A stretch of DNA of 64,000 nucleotides, taken from contig CM044958.1 in the NCBI GenBank assembly GCA_024516035.1, forward strand, positions 25,682,727 to 25,746,726. The letters are read 5' to 3'. This DNA comes from Bactericera cockerelli. Its lineage: Eukaryota > Arthropoda > Insecta > Hemiptera > Triozidae. Positions 42,738-53,620 of this stretch are shown piece by piece. Position numbers and translations under genes: made by a program. Each line of letters starts with the position of its first letter. The first letter of the stretch is position 1. Under the pieces are notes generated by a model. The model did no database searches. It was not told the origin of the DNA and was given only the letters and a program-made list of their open reading frames with translations.

Positions 42738-45700
42738 ATGGCATCCGCCGAAGTTCTGGAGAGCGAGGACATGGAAGGAGACGAGAACGTCAAAACTTCT
42801 TTCGAACAAATCAAGGACGATCTATCCGCCAAACTTTCTGCCAAGTTGTCAAACCCGAGTGTCTCATCCCTTCAAATCAGTAGATCAATTTATGATCGGA
42901 TGAATTTACACCTGCACAGTTATGGCGGATTCAGCCCTAATGTTGAATCTGCTGTATCTGAATCTGCAATGGAAATGGATAAAGAATATTCCCATTCCAA
43001 GACTTCATCTTCATTAGGAATTTGCGGGCATGGATCTGGTAAACCCCTTACAGACTCACACCTATTCTGGGCGACCCTTACGGGCATAGCGACCCTTTGC
43101 CCTTATTAGATTTAATATTATTATTATTAGTCATTGTTATATACTCGCAGTTGCTTAAGCGAGCCTATTCCATAGTTATTTCAGATTTTTAGGTCTTATC
43201 AGTAAGCCAAAAAACCATGTAGGTAGTAATGCTTTCATTTATTACCCACCTTAAATGAATTCCTAACATTCAGATTCAGCGTTGTTTAAAATTAGGTATA
43301 CCTGACTTAAGTGTTTTCTGACATTCAAATTGTTCTCTTTGAGATTAGGTCTACCAGACTTGAGTGTTTTCTGACATTCAAATTGTTCTCTTTGAGATGA
43401 GGATTTAGGTTATAATCAAAATTCTTCCAGGTTTAAACATGGCACAGATTTCCGTCCTAATATTGGACTCTTCGTCAAAAATATCACTCCAGATTTCATA
43501 TACCTACGTATTTATTGCTTTGTGAGACGTCAAATCAAATAAAGTACACTGCCAATTATGGAAACAATACCTCCTCGTGAATAGCAATCATAATGTTCAA
43601 CTTTCTACTGCTAAAATCAGAAAAAAATTTCTTTAATCACTTATATACGAGTATATCTACAAAAGTTTTCAATCGATTCTCTTCAAATTTATTTTAATTG
43701 GTAGAATACCGTTTTCCTATATTTTAGATACTACAAAAAAAATCTTTATCGGCAAGTTGTAGACCTTATTTTTGCACTTTTTGGTCCAATTTTCTCGAAC
43801 ATAATACTTCCGATTTCTAATAGTAATTTATCGAAATTTCTAATAGTAAGTACATCATGTCAAAATATTGATTCCTATGATTAAAATATTTATCATCAAA
43901 ATTTAAACTAATTCCTTCAGGAGGAGACACTACGGATTCCATCTGCCATTACGGAAGCAGAGTGGAAAATGTGGACGCATTTGGTGATGGTAAGTGTTTT
44001 ATACTTAAATAAAATAGATAAATAATAAATTATAATACCTACCTTGAACGTAGGTATAACTCTAGCTGGTGAAATGTAAAAACAATAAAATGAGTTAGAG
44101 ACCACCTTCTTTGTAGGTATTAATCTTATTTCCGCCATTTTGTCTACCTCTAACAATTTTTTAAATTAAAAATTTTACGTGCAGTAGGTACTCATTAACA
44201 CTTTCACCGCCAACTGTATTTTCGACTATTTTCATTCATAGGCCAGGCGTGATTTTGATGTGGTGATACTTCAAAGTATCACTGGCCTGGGGAAGAGATT
44301 TTGACAAAAATTTGACATGTTCTTGGATACTGCTAGGCCAGAGCAACACATTCCTCATGTTAAACATAGAAAGTGTTACTCACAAGTATCACCAGCGTCT
44401 TATATAAGACTCTGTGGGTGATACTTTGAAGTATCACCATGTTCATACTAGCGCAGAGCCAGGTGATACTTCCAAGTATCACCTGGCGCTGAAAGTGTTA
44501 AATACCATTGAAGTACATAGATACATTTGATTATTTAAGGATAATATACCTGCATAATTATAACAAAAAGTTTCACAATAAGAGGCTTTATCTTTTCCCC
44601 TGTAATATTTTTAAATTTAAAATCCTATTACCTGTTTACGTAATTGCATATCGCACGTTGCATAGAATAGTGTCACATCTCATTTTTCCCCATTTGGGAT
44701 TTTTGTATCGCTAAAACAGCAAAAGGTCTCCTGAAAGTTAAGGTTTTGAGATGTGACACTGTTCTATGCAACGTGCGATCGCACGTTGCATAGAATAGTG
44801 TCACATCTCATTTTTTCCCCATTTGGGATTTTTGTATCGCTAAAACAGCAAAAGGTCTCCTGAAAGTTAAGGTTTTGAGATGTGACACTGTTCTATGCAA
44901 CGTGCGATATACATAATATGCCTGTAAACAGAGAGATAAAAAAAAGACGATTTAGGCCAGGTATCGCTCCTACACTTATCCTATTCCACAGGAACCACTC
45001 AACCTCGCCCCTACACGGACCTCATAGACAAAACCTTCCCTGACCATCTTCTAGCCAAAGCCTGCGCAGAGATTGCGCGTAAGAGACCTGATAGTCCCAT
45101 CCGATATCTGGCGTTCTTCCTGATGAACCACGCTGAGAACCAGGAGAGAGACAGGCAGTACGCTGCCCTGCTGCGGGATATGATGGACTACAAGAAAACC
45201 CTGGTAAGTCACGGCATCGGCTGACATCGGCACGTAAGTTTGGCTGACCACATTAGTACCACCGATCGACGGACGTCTTGAGGTCTCAAATTCCAGCCAG
45301 GGCGAACTTTTCAGACAGAAAACTGTAAGATTTTCTACCCCAAAGCATTTCTCACGCAGTTTCAGAGCTAGGTATTTTTTATTTTATTTTTTACTTTCTT
45401 TATCGCTGTTTCTTTACTTTCCTTTTACTTTTTATTTTACTTTCCTTTCCTTTCCTAAGGAAAGTATTGTTTTCTTTTTACACATACCTACTAACATCAA
45501 ACATCACCCAGTCTGAGTAGATACTCAATATGAACAGAAAAAAAATCTGAAAATGGATAGAGCCGTGCCACGGTGCCATGCTCTGAGTGGAAACTGAGTG
45601 TATTCATCTCCGCTGGTTCGTAAACAGTTTCCATTGAAAGATTGACAATGTTCCAACCATCAAAATGGCCATTTAGAAGCTTGCTATCTCGCTTGCTAGC

Positions 45701-45942
45701 GCAGAAGCTTGGTATCTCGAAATCCCATTCATTTGAAAGATTTTTTTTTTAGTTTTTGTTGAGCTTTGCTCCTTAGTTTTTTTTTTTTTTTAATAAACAA
45801 GATATTTTTTTTCCTCCAGGAAGTCCCGGATGCAGAGTCCTATCTGGAGGAAGAGAACCTCAACTCTGCTGAGGAAGGAAGCGTGGCGGAGGAGCTCAAC
45901 TACGAATTGGAAACCGAGTCCATACCTCATCACACGCTCTGA
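42738..45942 (+). CDS. DPY-30-motif protein, four exons
   Basis: Exons 42738-43038, 43921-43989, 44992-45203 and 45820-45942 join in frame for 234 residues, ending HHTL-stop. Residues 1-125 are acidic and serine-rich with no fold recognised (MASAEVLESEDMEGDENVKT; repeated LSAKLSAKLS). Exon 3 holds the DPY-30 dimerisation helices: LLAKACAEIARKRPDSPIRY followed by LAFFLMNHAENQERDRQ, which matches the family pattern of a helix, a 'RPxxPIxFLA' turn and a second helix. DPY-30 motifs occur in histone-methyltransferase complexes and in sperm-flagellar proteins that dock regulatory subunits; the long acidic tails fit neither core DPY-30 (about 100 residues) nor adenylate kinase fusions, so a DYDC-like protein is possible. 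The start at 42738 is the first ATG; a longer frame would need GTG. Confidence 0.75.
43140..43920. other. DPY-30-motif gene intron 1
   Basis: AT-rich. A unit of about 68 bp containing 'gtgttttctgacattcaaat' and 'tgttctctttgagattaggt' is tandemly repeated at about 43305-43402. Nothing else is seen. Confidence 0.5.
44199..44497. mobile_element. TTAA-flanked piggyBac-like MITE, in DPY-30-motif gene intron 2
   Basis: Ends CACTTTCACCGCCA and TGGCGCTGAAAGTG are flanked by TTAA (44195-44198 and 44498-44501). Three internal hairpins of the form gtgatactt..aagtatcac lie near 44262, 44410 and 44461. Confidence 0.9.
44650..44908. mobile_element. Head-to-tail dimer of a 130-bp MITE
   Basis: Each monomer begins ATCGCACGTTGCATAGAATA and ends with its inverted copy (tattctatgcaacgtgcgat, with one C/T change). 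Monomers occupy 44650-44779 and 44778-44908 and share the central AT. The two are almost identical, including the inner 'catttgggatttttgtatcg'. Confidence 0.93.
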
Positions 45943-46927
45943 TGTTATGCGTCATAAGTGAAACTGCCTCTTTTCATTGTATTTTCATACATTCATTTCT
46001 TTTATTTTTTTAGTATGAGAAGAAGATTTAACTAGTAAGGAATACAAAAGTATAGATTCTCAAGCTACTTTTATTTTTGTAAAGGGTCTTCCATAATTAA
46101 AGAACGACCTAATATATATTATGATAATAAAAGTAAGTAATAAAACGAAGGTTCTTTAGAGTAGTTAATGGTATCAATTTCTTTTTTCAAAGTATACACA
46201 CTTTTATCTTATTAAAAGAGTTAAATATCGGCATATCATGTTCACCACGTGCCTGCTCACAGGAGCCCATTCGCTGGAAATCTCTGGAACATCAGTTGAC
46301 ATGTGTGTACATCTGTACATGTCCAACTACTGGACTCCTGTAAGCGAGCACGCTTCTAAATAATATAATTATGCTGATATTTAATTTCTTTCATAATGGC
46401 AAAGTGTTGAGGTACTTTCTATACTTATAAATACAAAATTGATTTAAACGACCTCGGTTTTATTATCACGTTTTTCTAAATGTATAGGATTTTTATTTAG
46501 CATTCTGATGTCTACATAGAAAAAATCAACTCTCTTGCTCTCTGATGCTGTCAAAGTAAATTATTGTAGGCTCACTTGGCTCACATATTATTATTAGTCT
46601 AAGCATGGAATCAACAGTCTTATTTATAAGTGCAGCTTTGAGAAAAAACATACATTTATAGAGGCAAGTTTAAAGCTTCTTTACCCAGGAAAGGCTATGA
46701 AAGCGGCTCATTCCGCCCCTAACGATGCCCATGAAAAACTCCCCTGTAGTTATATAAAACATTATATGTTAGTTCTTAGCTTAGGGGAATTATGTAGTAA
46801 AAAATAATGAAATAGAATAGAAATTACCTTGTTTATACTGCCGAGGCGAGACTAAAAAGTCCCTTTATTCCAGCAGTCTTAAAATAAAACAATTTATAAT
46901 ATTATCAATCAATCAAACTCCCCTGGC
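45943..46927. other. Convergent intergenic space
   Basis: Lies between the plus-strand DPY-30-motif gene and the minus-strand protease. It includes the 3'UTRs; AATAAA-like signals are present (for example 'aataaaa' at about 46126). Inverted phrases 'acgtgcctgctcacaggagc' and 'ctcctgtaagcgagcacgc' occur at 46247-46350. No gene. Confidence 0.4.
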
Positions 46928-49900
46928 TCATTTCCACTCGCTCAGGAAACTGGTTTTCCTCTTGCTCGCCTCATCCGCCTCCAGCTCAGCTCTCTTGTAC
47001 CCCAGGGCCGTGTCCAGGTCAGTCCCCCCCACCAGGCGACCCCACACCGTGTGAACTATCCAGGGGATGTAGTAGGAGACCCGCGTGTACACAGCAGGGG
47101 TGTTGGCGTGTCCACATTGCCGCCCGTAGGAGGTGATGCCTATGATACTGTACATGCAGAGGGGGTGCGGCTGGATGATTTGCAATGGCCCGCCTGAGTC
47201 TCCCTGTGAGGAAAAGGTAATAGCATCATACATTTTTAACTAAATTAACACATTCAGCGCCAAGGGTTTTTTGGTAATATGGTTCAGTGGACCAACCTTC
47301 TCTTCTTATTTTGTCTGAAAGAAAGAGGTAGGTAGACTCAAACAGCCATAAAAAGTCACCAGATAGATATTTTTCTGGTCCAAAAAACTTCCACGAACCA
47401 CGACAATCGAATCCCCATAAGATATACACAGTAGCGGGTACACTATTAAGAGTATCGGTTTCTGAAAGTGAGAGGGTGAGGTGTACAGCATAGTGTACAC
47501 GCGGTCCACTGTAGAAAACACTCGTGTACCCTCTATTGTACACGTGGCGCTGAATGTGTTAATAAACCTTCTTTGACAATTATTCTACTCTGTACCATAC
47601 ATTGTCTTATAAGAAGGTATTCTGTACTTTGCCTTAACGATGCGGAATCTCTGCTTCCTCTGATCTGATTATGCCTTTTGATTACATGTAGGTACCTACG
47701 TATTGATTATTATTAATATGATAGAGGTAATATGAAGATATTTGTTATTTATCAAGTATCTTATATTTTTGACATTTTACGTTTAATTAATTAGTTATTA
47801 CCTAAATATTTTTTAGTTTTATACTTAAATAGGTTTTTTTATAGCTAGGAACTAATTATTGTATAGTTAGCAATGGGTCCGTCCGTATTTTGTTGTATAA
47901 ATAAGTAAATAAAATAATTTAAATTAATACATTCACATTTTTAAAGAAATTTAACCTCTTAGAATAATTATATCATATTTTATGTTTCAATAGTAAAAAA
48001 TAAATATATTCCATACAGATATTTTTTATACCTACCCAAAATATTAGTATTACCTTCAGTATACATAATAATTTGTGTATACCTACCCACTTAAATTATA
48101 AAAAAAATATCATTTGTAATCTTATCAGTATTTCACACTTTTCTGTTACCACTGGAACTCTATTCAGTACATGAAATTGGCAGCTAATGGTTGATAACGC
48201 ACCTGACAAGTGTCTTTGCCACCAGACATGACGGTGGCACACACCTGGGACGAGATGAGAGCGGACTCTAGTGACGAACAAGTCTTCCGGTCTATGACGT
48301 CCAAAGTAACCTTCATCAGACGCAAACTCTCCGATGTATCTGTTTACAATAAGGCAAAAGATTATATTATTATAATAATAATTAATAATATTGGGTATAC
48401 TGTGGTCACTGTGGCTAGTAGTCACTGTGGCAGAGTGAGTTAGCGCGCTAGGCATTGCACACATGGTGACCTGAGTTCGATTCCCAGCGGAGGAGGATTT
48501 TTTCTGTTCTGTACTTGGATGTTCGGGGTCCAGAAATACCTCGTGAGGAAAAATGAGAAGCTGCATTAATGTGACGCAGCGACCAGTGGCAGAATCTTAG
48601 GCAAAAAAATAATACAAGATAATATTGTAAATTAAAGTGTTAAAGTCCTTTGATTCTGCGCTACCCACTAGAATTGTGGCATAATAACACAAAGAAAAAG
48701 CATTATTATTATAAGGCAAAAGATTATATAATAGTATTGGGTATACCGATTCATTTATTTACGAGCAGAGCCCATTATACATTAATACACGATACAAAAA
48801 ATAATTAAAATACTAATTTTAAATTAAATATTAAAGAAGGTAATGAAAATACAGGTATCTAAATTCACAATTACAACAGTTAGGTAAAAAAAAATTAAAA
48901 AAAATTAGCTGTTCGGAATTCTCATCATACGGTTGAGAGGAGAAAAGAAAGTATATAGTTGGTAGCACACTGTCTAACATAAAAGGTTTTAGTACTTCTC
49001 AGGCGACGACGGCAATCAAGATGAACCAACTCAAGTAGCTTGGCGCAATCCACACTGCCTTCAATCAATTTGTTGAAAAAGTTGAAATGAAAAAGGAATC
49101 TCTTCTGGACTCTCTCATATATGTTAATGTGCAGTATATGCACCACATATAGTGAGGAGACCAAACAATACAGCCATATTCAAGGATAGGACGAATGAGA
49201 GCCTTGTATAATATGGCAAAAGCTTCTGAAGAGAGTCCCTTAGAATTACGAACAACATAACCAAGTAGCCGGTGACAACACGTGGACAAATTGGCAATAT
49301 GATACGTAAATGAAAGTTTGCTATCACGTAGGACCCTAAATCTTTCATTTGTACGACATTGCTCAAAGGAGTGGAGTCAAGATAATACGTGAAATCAAAA
49401 GATTCGTTACAGCGAGAAAAAATTATATCTGAAGATCTTGAAGTTTTTTTTTTTTTTTGAGATCTGATTCATTTGTACTTAAAACGGGACACAAACTTAC
49501 CGTGAAATGTCAGTTTCCCAAATCCCGACGCAATGGCTCTATCCGATGTTATATCATGACGAGTATTCAGACACACTGGTTTCAACGTTTCTGAAAAGTC
49601 CACCGTTCGAGCGAGTTCCACCAAGCCTATGTCATCATAGAGACCCCGGGTAACCGGTGAGAAGCGGGGATGTGGTATGGAGCGCCGCACTGAGAAGATG
49701 TTATCCGTCACACTGTAGGAGAGTTTAGTGGTGAGGCCAAACCGAACGTACCGGGGCCTGCCTCTGATGAAGGCATGCGGGAAGAAAGAGATGGAAAAAG
49801 AGTTCAATATCACGGCGTTCATCAGTTGGGCGAAAATGCAAATAAAAAGGGTTTTTCTTATACCTGTGAAGGAATCAAAAAAAATCAATAATCACATGGG

Positions 49901-51404
49901 CAATTTGAAAAAATATGGCAGGTGTTTTTTTTTTCATTCAGTTTGAATCACTCATTCAAAATTGTGACTGTTTTATTTCAATGTTTGATATTACTTTTTT
50001 TAAAAGATTTTTTTGTTAGAAATAATTTTGTAGTTAGGGAGGGTTAGGTAAATTTAACGAGGTGAGATATTACACATTATATTGTGATTGCTGGGTAGGA
50101 TACTTGGATGATGGTTTTACCTTAGGTTGTCAGAATGAAAATTAACGCCGGAAACCCAGTCTAACAAAACAAAACATCTCTCTTTTCATTATTTGGGCAG
50201 TTTTTAGGGGCAACATTATCAATATAATAAGGGTTTTGTGGAAAGATTGCCATAGGCAATAACCCCGCCCTTTAGTTAGGACATATGTATATATTTTGTT
50301 TATTTATTTATTTATTTATTTTTTCTTGTTTAGATGAATATTGTCAACTCCGTATATTAATTTTTACCATTATTTGCTTGTATACCTATATATTCTACTA
50401 ATAAAGAGTTTCTGAATAAATAAATCAATAGAAAGCAATTTCACAACGTTTGTTATAAAGTTGACCCCCCCCCCAAAATGGTTCATAATATATATGTGGT
50501 TAACGGATTTACCTAATTTTTCAATCACCCTGTATATTAGTTCATTAGAGTAGTCTGAAGTTAACTCACAGATCGGTCTTCACGCAGTGGGCTGCCGTCA
50601 GCACAAACCGCTCGGTTATGAGGGACCCACCACACACCCACCTCACAAGCCTCATGGCCTCTCCTCTCTTGGAGTAGCCCAGCTCAGCCTGCAACTCAAC
50701 AGGTATCATTGAAGAGGGTAGACAAAACAGGTAAAACATTATATGTCAGCCATGTATGAAAAATCTCACGTAAATTCCTATGGAACAACTAAAAAAATAC
50801 TAGATAAAACATTTATTATGGTAGAGTGGTAGACAGCCAAGCATGTAAGGAACGAATCCTGAAAATTCCAGCTCTATTAGACAAAATTGCAGCTTTAATG
50901 ATAAAATATTATAAATATGGTCATTTTTTAAATTAAATGTGAAAAAAGACGCTAATGGTGAGTTTAGAAACTCACGAACTTTACATGCGCAAGTAGCATA
51001 CGCCTTAAACCACTCTGTCAAACTGACGAAGAAAAGCATTGTGGAAATTGGTGATATAGAAATAGCGGAAGACGCGAGAGACGTGTGACAGACGGCGTAC
51101 GGAAAAGGGCTCGTTAATAGGGCTTTTTCTTTATAATTATGAACAAAACCCTAAAATCTTGATCAAGGGTTGTGCTACTACCTAATACGTTTCTCTCTTC
51201 CTTCTAATGATACCTAAATAAAATAATGAGAGTAAAAATATTTTACCTGATGAGGAAACTCGCCAAACTTGGCTCGGGTACCGCCCACAATGAGAGGTGT
51301 CCCCAACAGATCGCACTGGGACCTCACATGGTGGAGACCCATGCTCAACCCTCGGGCTACCGCAATGGGCGCGTCCTCCTGGATTTTAGAAAATTCGGAG
51401 CATT
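46928..51404 (-). CDS. Snake-like trypsin-fold serine protease, 5' exons missing
   Basis: Minus-strand exons 51404-51247, 50688-50570, 49763-49501, 48339-48203 and 47203-46928 join in frame for 316 residues plus stop; the signal and clip-type N-terminus lie upstream and were not found. The order is cysteine-bearing pro-peptide ([20 protein letters not shown]), activation site PL|IVGG, GEFPHQ, catalytic His in LTAAHC, catalytic Asp in YDDIGLVEL, then [11 protein letters not shown] with the catalytic Ser. The residue six before that Ser is Asp, predicting cleavage after Arg/Lys. The activation P1 residue is Leu instead of Arg or Lys, as in some snake/persephone-type immune or developmental proteases. 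After the usual PWI end there is a charged extension of about 40 residues ([20 protein letters not shown]). It is secreted, acting in a haemolymph cascade by family inference. Confidence 0.9.
47249..47558. mobile_element. TTAA-flanked piggyBac-like MITE, in protease intron
   Basis: Ends CACATTCAGCGCCAAGG and GTGGCGCTGAATGTG are flanked by TTAA (47245-47248, 47559-47562). It is a cousin of the element at 44199-44497, 310 bp, with no coding capacity. It ends about 45 bp upstream (in the gene's sense) of the last protease exon. Confidence 0.92.
48418..48712 (+). mobile_element. tRNA-derived SINE family A, in protease intron
   Basis: Head 'tcactgtggcagagtgagtt', body 'tacctcgtgaggaaaaatga', tail 'cacaaagaaaaagcatta'. 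Antisense to the protease. Nearly identical to 39918-40205. Confidence 0.9.
48895..49440 (-). mobile_element. Jockey-like LINE fragment, C-terminal reverse transcriptase
   Basis: In three overlapping minus-strand frames the translation gives the ORF2 thumb/C-terminal signature: [27 protein letters not shown], then [13 protein letters not shown], then [14 protein letters not shown]. Frameshifts break it, so it is a pseudo-copy. It differs from the LINE at 18965. Confidence 0.8.
49764..50240. other. Protease intron
   Basis: Intronic DNA between the Asp and His exons, AT-rich, with no other feature recognised. Confidence 0.4.
50240..50430 (+). mobile_element. LINE 3' end fragment, plus strand
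   Basis: 'gattgccataggcaataacc' then 'ccgccctttagttaggacat', a (TTTA)n run, and 'ctaataaagagtttctgaat' with terminal 'aataaataaatcaat'. Confidence 0.75.
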
Positions 51405-51493
51405 CTGTTGAAAGTAAGCAAAATCGCCTTGCTTCAGGCTGAGTTAATTCATGGTATTACAGTTGCAGTTGTAGTATTTTACTCAAGGAGTAG

Positions 51494-51715
51494 TAATAAT
51501 AATATAATAATAATATCGCCTTATTTATACTGCCCGATTAGGACTATTAAATCCCATTATTCCAGCAGTAAGCTCAAGACGTACTTATTATTATGTGGTA
51601 AAAATCCCAAAGAGGAGAATAACTTGTCACGTCCCGGTTGGGTTTCGAACCCGCGACCCCTGGAATCTATGGATTCACAGAGTGCCGCCTTTACCACTGA
51701 GCTACCGGGACAGTA
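51494..51715 (-). mobile_element. tRNA-derived SINE family B, minus strand
   Basis: Starts at 51715 on the minus strand with 'ctgtcccggtagctcagtgg', has the B box 'gggttcgaaaccc' and ends 'gggcagtataaataaggcga'. It gives the uninterrupted tail used to interpret the copy at 22371. A 3' remnant in the same orientation lies at 52236-52312. Confidence 0.9.
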
Positions 51716-52355
51716 GTAAGGTTTCATTGAGAAGAGAAGTACCTAAATAAATTTGAGACCAAAAGTTCACTTTTATAATATAAATATTCCATGGTTCATG
51801 TGGTAATTGTGGTATATAAAATCATCTTCCGCATACTAAATGTCAAGTTTCTAGCTTTTACCGTTCTTGAGATAGCGCGTTCACAGAGGAATGGACGGAC
51901 GCATGGATCAATGGCTGAAAACAACTTTTTTGGTATCCTGAGGCTATGATTGTTCCAGAAATATCAAAAGCTGGGTAGGTGAAATTTTTATCAAATGAAA
52001 TACTTTCCTTATTATAGAATAAGGAAAGTAAAAATAGGGGGCTCCATTTAAAAATTGAAAGTTGATGCCGGTTTACTACTTTTGGAACACCTTGCAAAAA
52101 TTTCAATTCCTCTAAAAAATGGACAATTTTGTGTTAGAACTTCATACAAAAATTCAAGTATTTATCTTGAGCCGTTGAAAAAATTAGAATCCTTCCGGGA
52201 CTTATTGTTTATTTTGTATACTATAAAGTACATACCTAATAATAATAATAGTAATATCGCCTTATTTATACTGCCCAATTAAGACTATTAAAGCTTCATT
52301 ATTGCAGCAGTAATACTTACATAATACATTATAATTATAAGTATGCATATACATA
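51716..52355. other. Protease 5' flank or intron with SINE tail
   Basis: Upstream exons of the protease should lie at or beyond this stretch, but I see no signal-peptide exon. 'aataatatcgccttatttat' repeats at 52250 as a SINE B tail. Confidence 0.35.
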
Positions 52356-52682
52356 TACAGGGTGGACCAAAAAAACGTTTACACCCGTTAATGGTAGATT
52401 ACTGACGACATTTCCAGCCCGGGTCTGCAATCCGTTTTTTCGGATTCGCCTTTGTAACTGCACAAAGTCATTTTTTGCAACTTTCTGAAAAAGTCCGACT
52501 TTGGCTTATTCTTCAGGTCAGAACTTTTTTCCTGTTTAAGATGAGTTGATTCTGAACAATTCTGCAGAAAGCCAACAAAATTTCGATGTTTCTACCTACA
52601 CTACTTTGTTTTTTACGGTTTGGTTTGACATCTTTTTTGACACCTGAATAGAAAAAAAATTCTCATGTAAGTTTTTTACACT

Positions 52683-52942
52683 TTTTTTTTAAGTGGGGTT
52701 TAACGTCGCTTTCAACTGCCATGGTCATATCACGACGGGGGTTTTACCCTCCATTCGCAGGAAACTCACAAACCTGCTACTCACATTGACCTCACCCAGC
52801 CTGAGTGGGGCCGGGAAAAGCCAGCGTCACGAGAATTAGAATTTGAATGGTCACCCATCCAAGTCTTAACCTCGCTGGATGTCGCTTAACTTCGGTGTTC
52901 TGAAGGGAACCGGTGTATTCAACATGCCATCGACGCTGGCTC
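52683..52942 (-). mobile_element. 5S-rRNA-derived SINE, minus strand, nested in the long-TIR element
   Basis: Read on the minus strand from 52942: 'agccagcgtcgatggcatgt', 'tgaatacaccggttccc', 'acaccgaagttaagcgacat', 'acttggatgggtgaccattc', covering nearly the whole 5S rRNA sequence order. The body follows, with 'ccccgtcgtgatatgaccat'. It is the best 5S match in the window. Confidence 0.92.
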
Positions 52943-53324
52943 TTTTTTTTTACACTTTGAAACACTCAAGATTTGCCCGAACAAATTTTTCTCTAGTCTT
53001 TGAAATTATTATCTTTAAACTTCTTGAGTTTTTTTAGTACAAGTAACCTAATTATTATTATTCGGATGCTGAAATGGCAGATATGCATTTAGCATATGGA
53101 GCTGCCAACAGGAACATTTGGGATCACGTGAAAAACATAGTTTACAAAATACCAGTGGAGACGCAAGAGTAGCAGAATCTGGTAGCAAGAATCCTGTTGG
53201 CATTCGATGACCTGACAGAAAAACCTGGAATTTTTCGCAACATTCGACGGAACATGATAAAGAGGTTAAACTTTTGCATCCAGGAAGGTGGACGCCACTT
53301 CCAACATTTCCTCTGAGGGAATTG

Positions 53325-53359
53325 AGAAGGGAGAGAGAGAGAGAGAGGTAGAGAGCGAA

Positions 53360-53400
<41 letters not shown>

Positions 53401-53402
53401 AA
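53325..53402 (+). repeat. (GA)n microsatellite
   Basis: GA-rich simple repeat directly after the transposase remnant. Confidence 0.95.
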
Positions 53403-53554
53403 GGGACGGTTCTGAGTTAAAACTAAGGTTCTAAAGTCACCATTGCTTTCAAAAAATTGTGTGAGGAGAAACCATAGTGTGTACTATGGCTAAATAAAAA
53501 ATGACAACAGTCTTTTTTATTTTGTAGTCATGAATTTTTTGCTGGCTCTGGCGT

Positions 53555-53620
53555 TCGGACCGGGGTGGTATCTTTCGCATGGCAAGTAACTAGCTTACCA
53601 CTGAGCTAATCTTGCGCTTC
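53555..53620 (-). mobile_element. tRNA-like SINE relic or tRNA pseudogene
   Basis: The minus strand reads 'gcgcaagattagctcagtgg', 'cttgccatgcgaaag' and 'ccccggtccgaacgcc', a tRNA-like layout with A and B boxes, an anticodon position of GCC and a broken B box. The acceptor arms do not pair well. A similar relic is at about 54125-54205. Confidence 0.5.
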
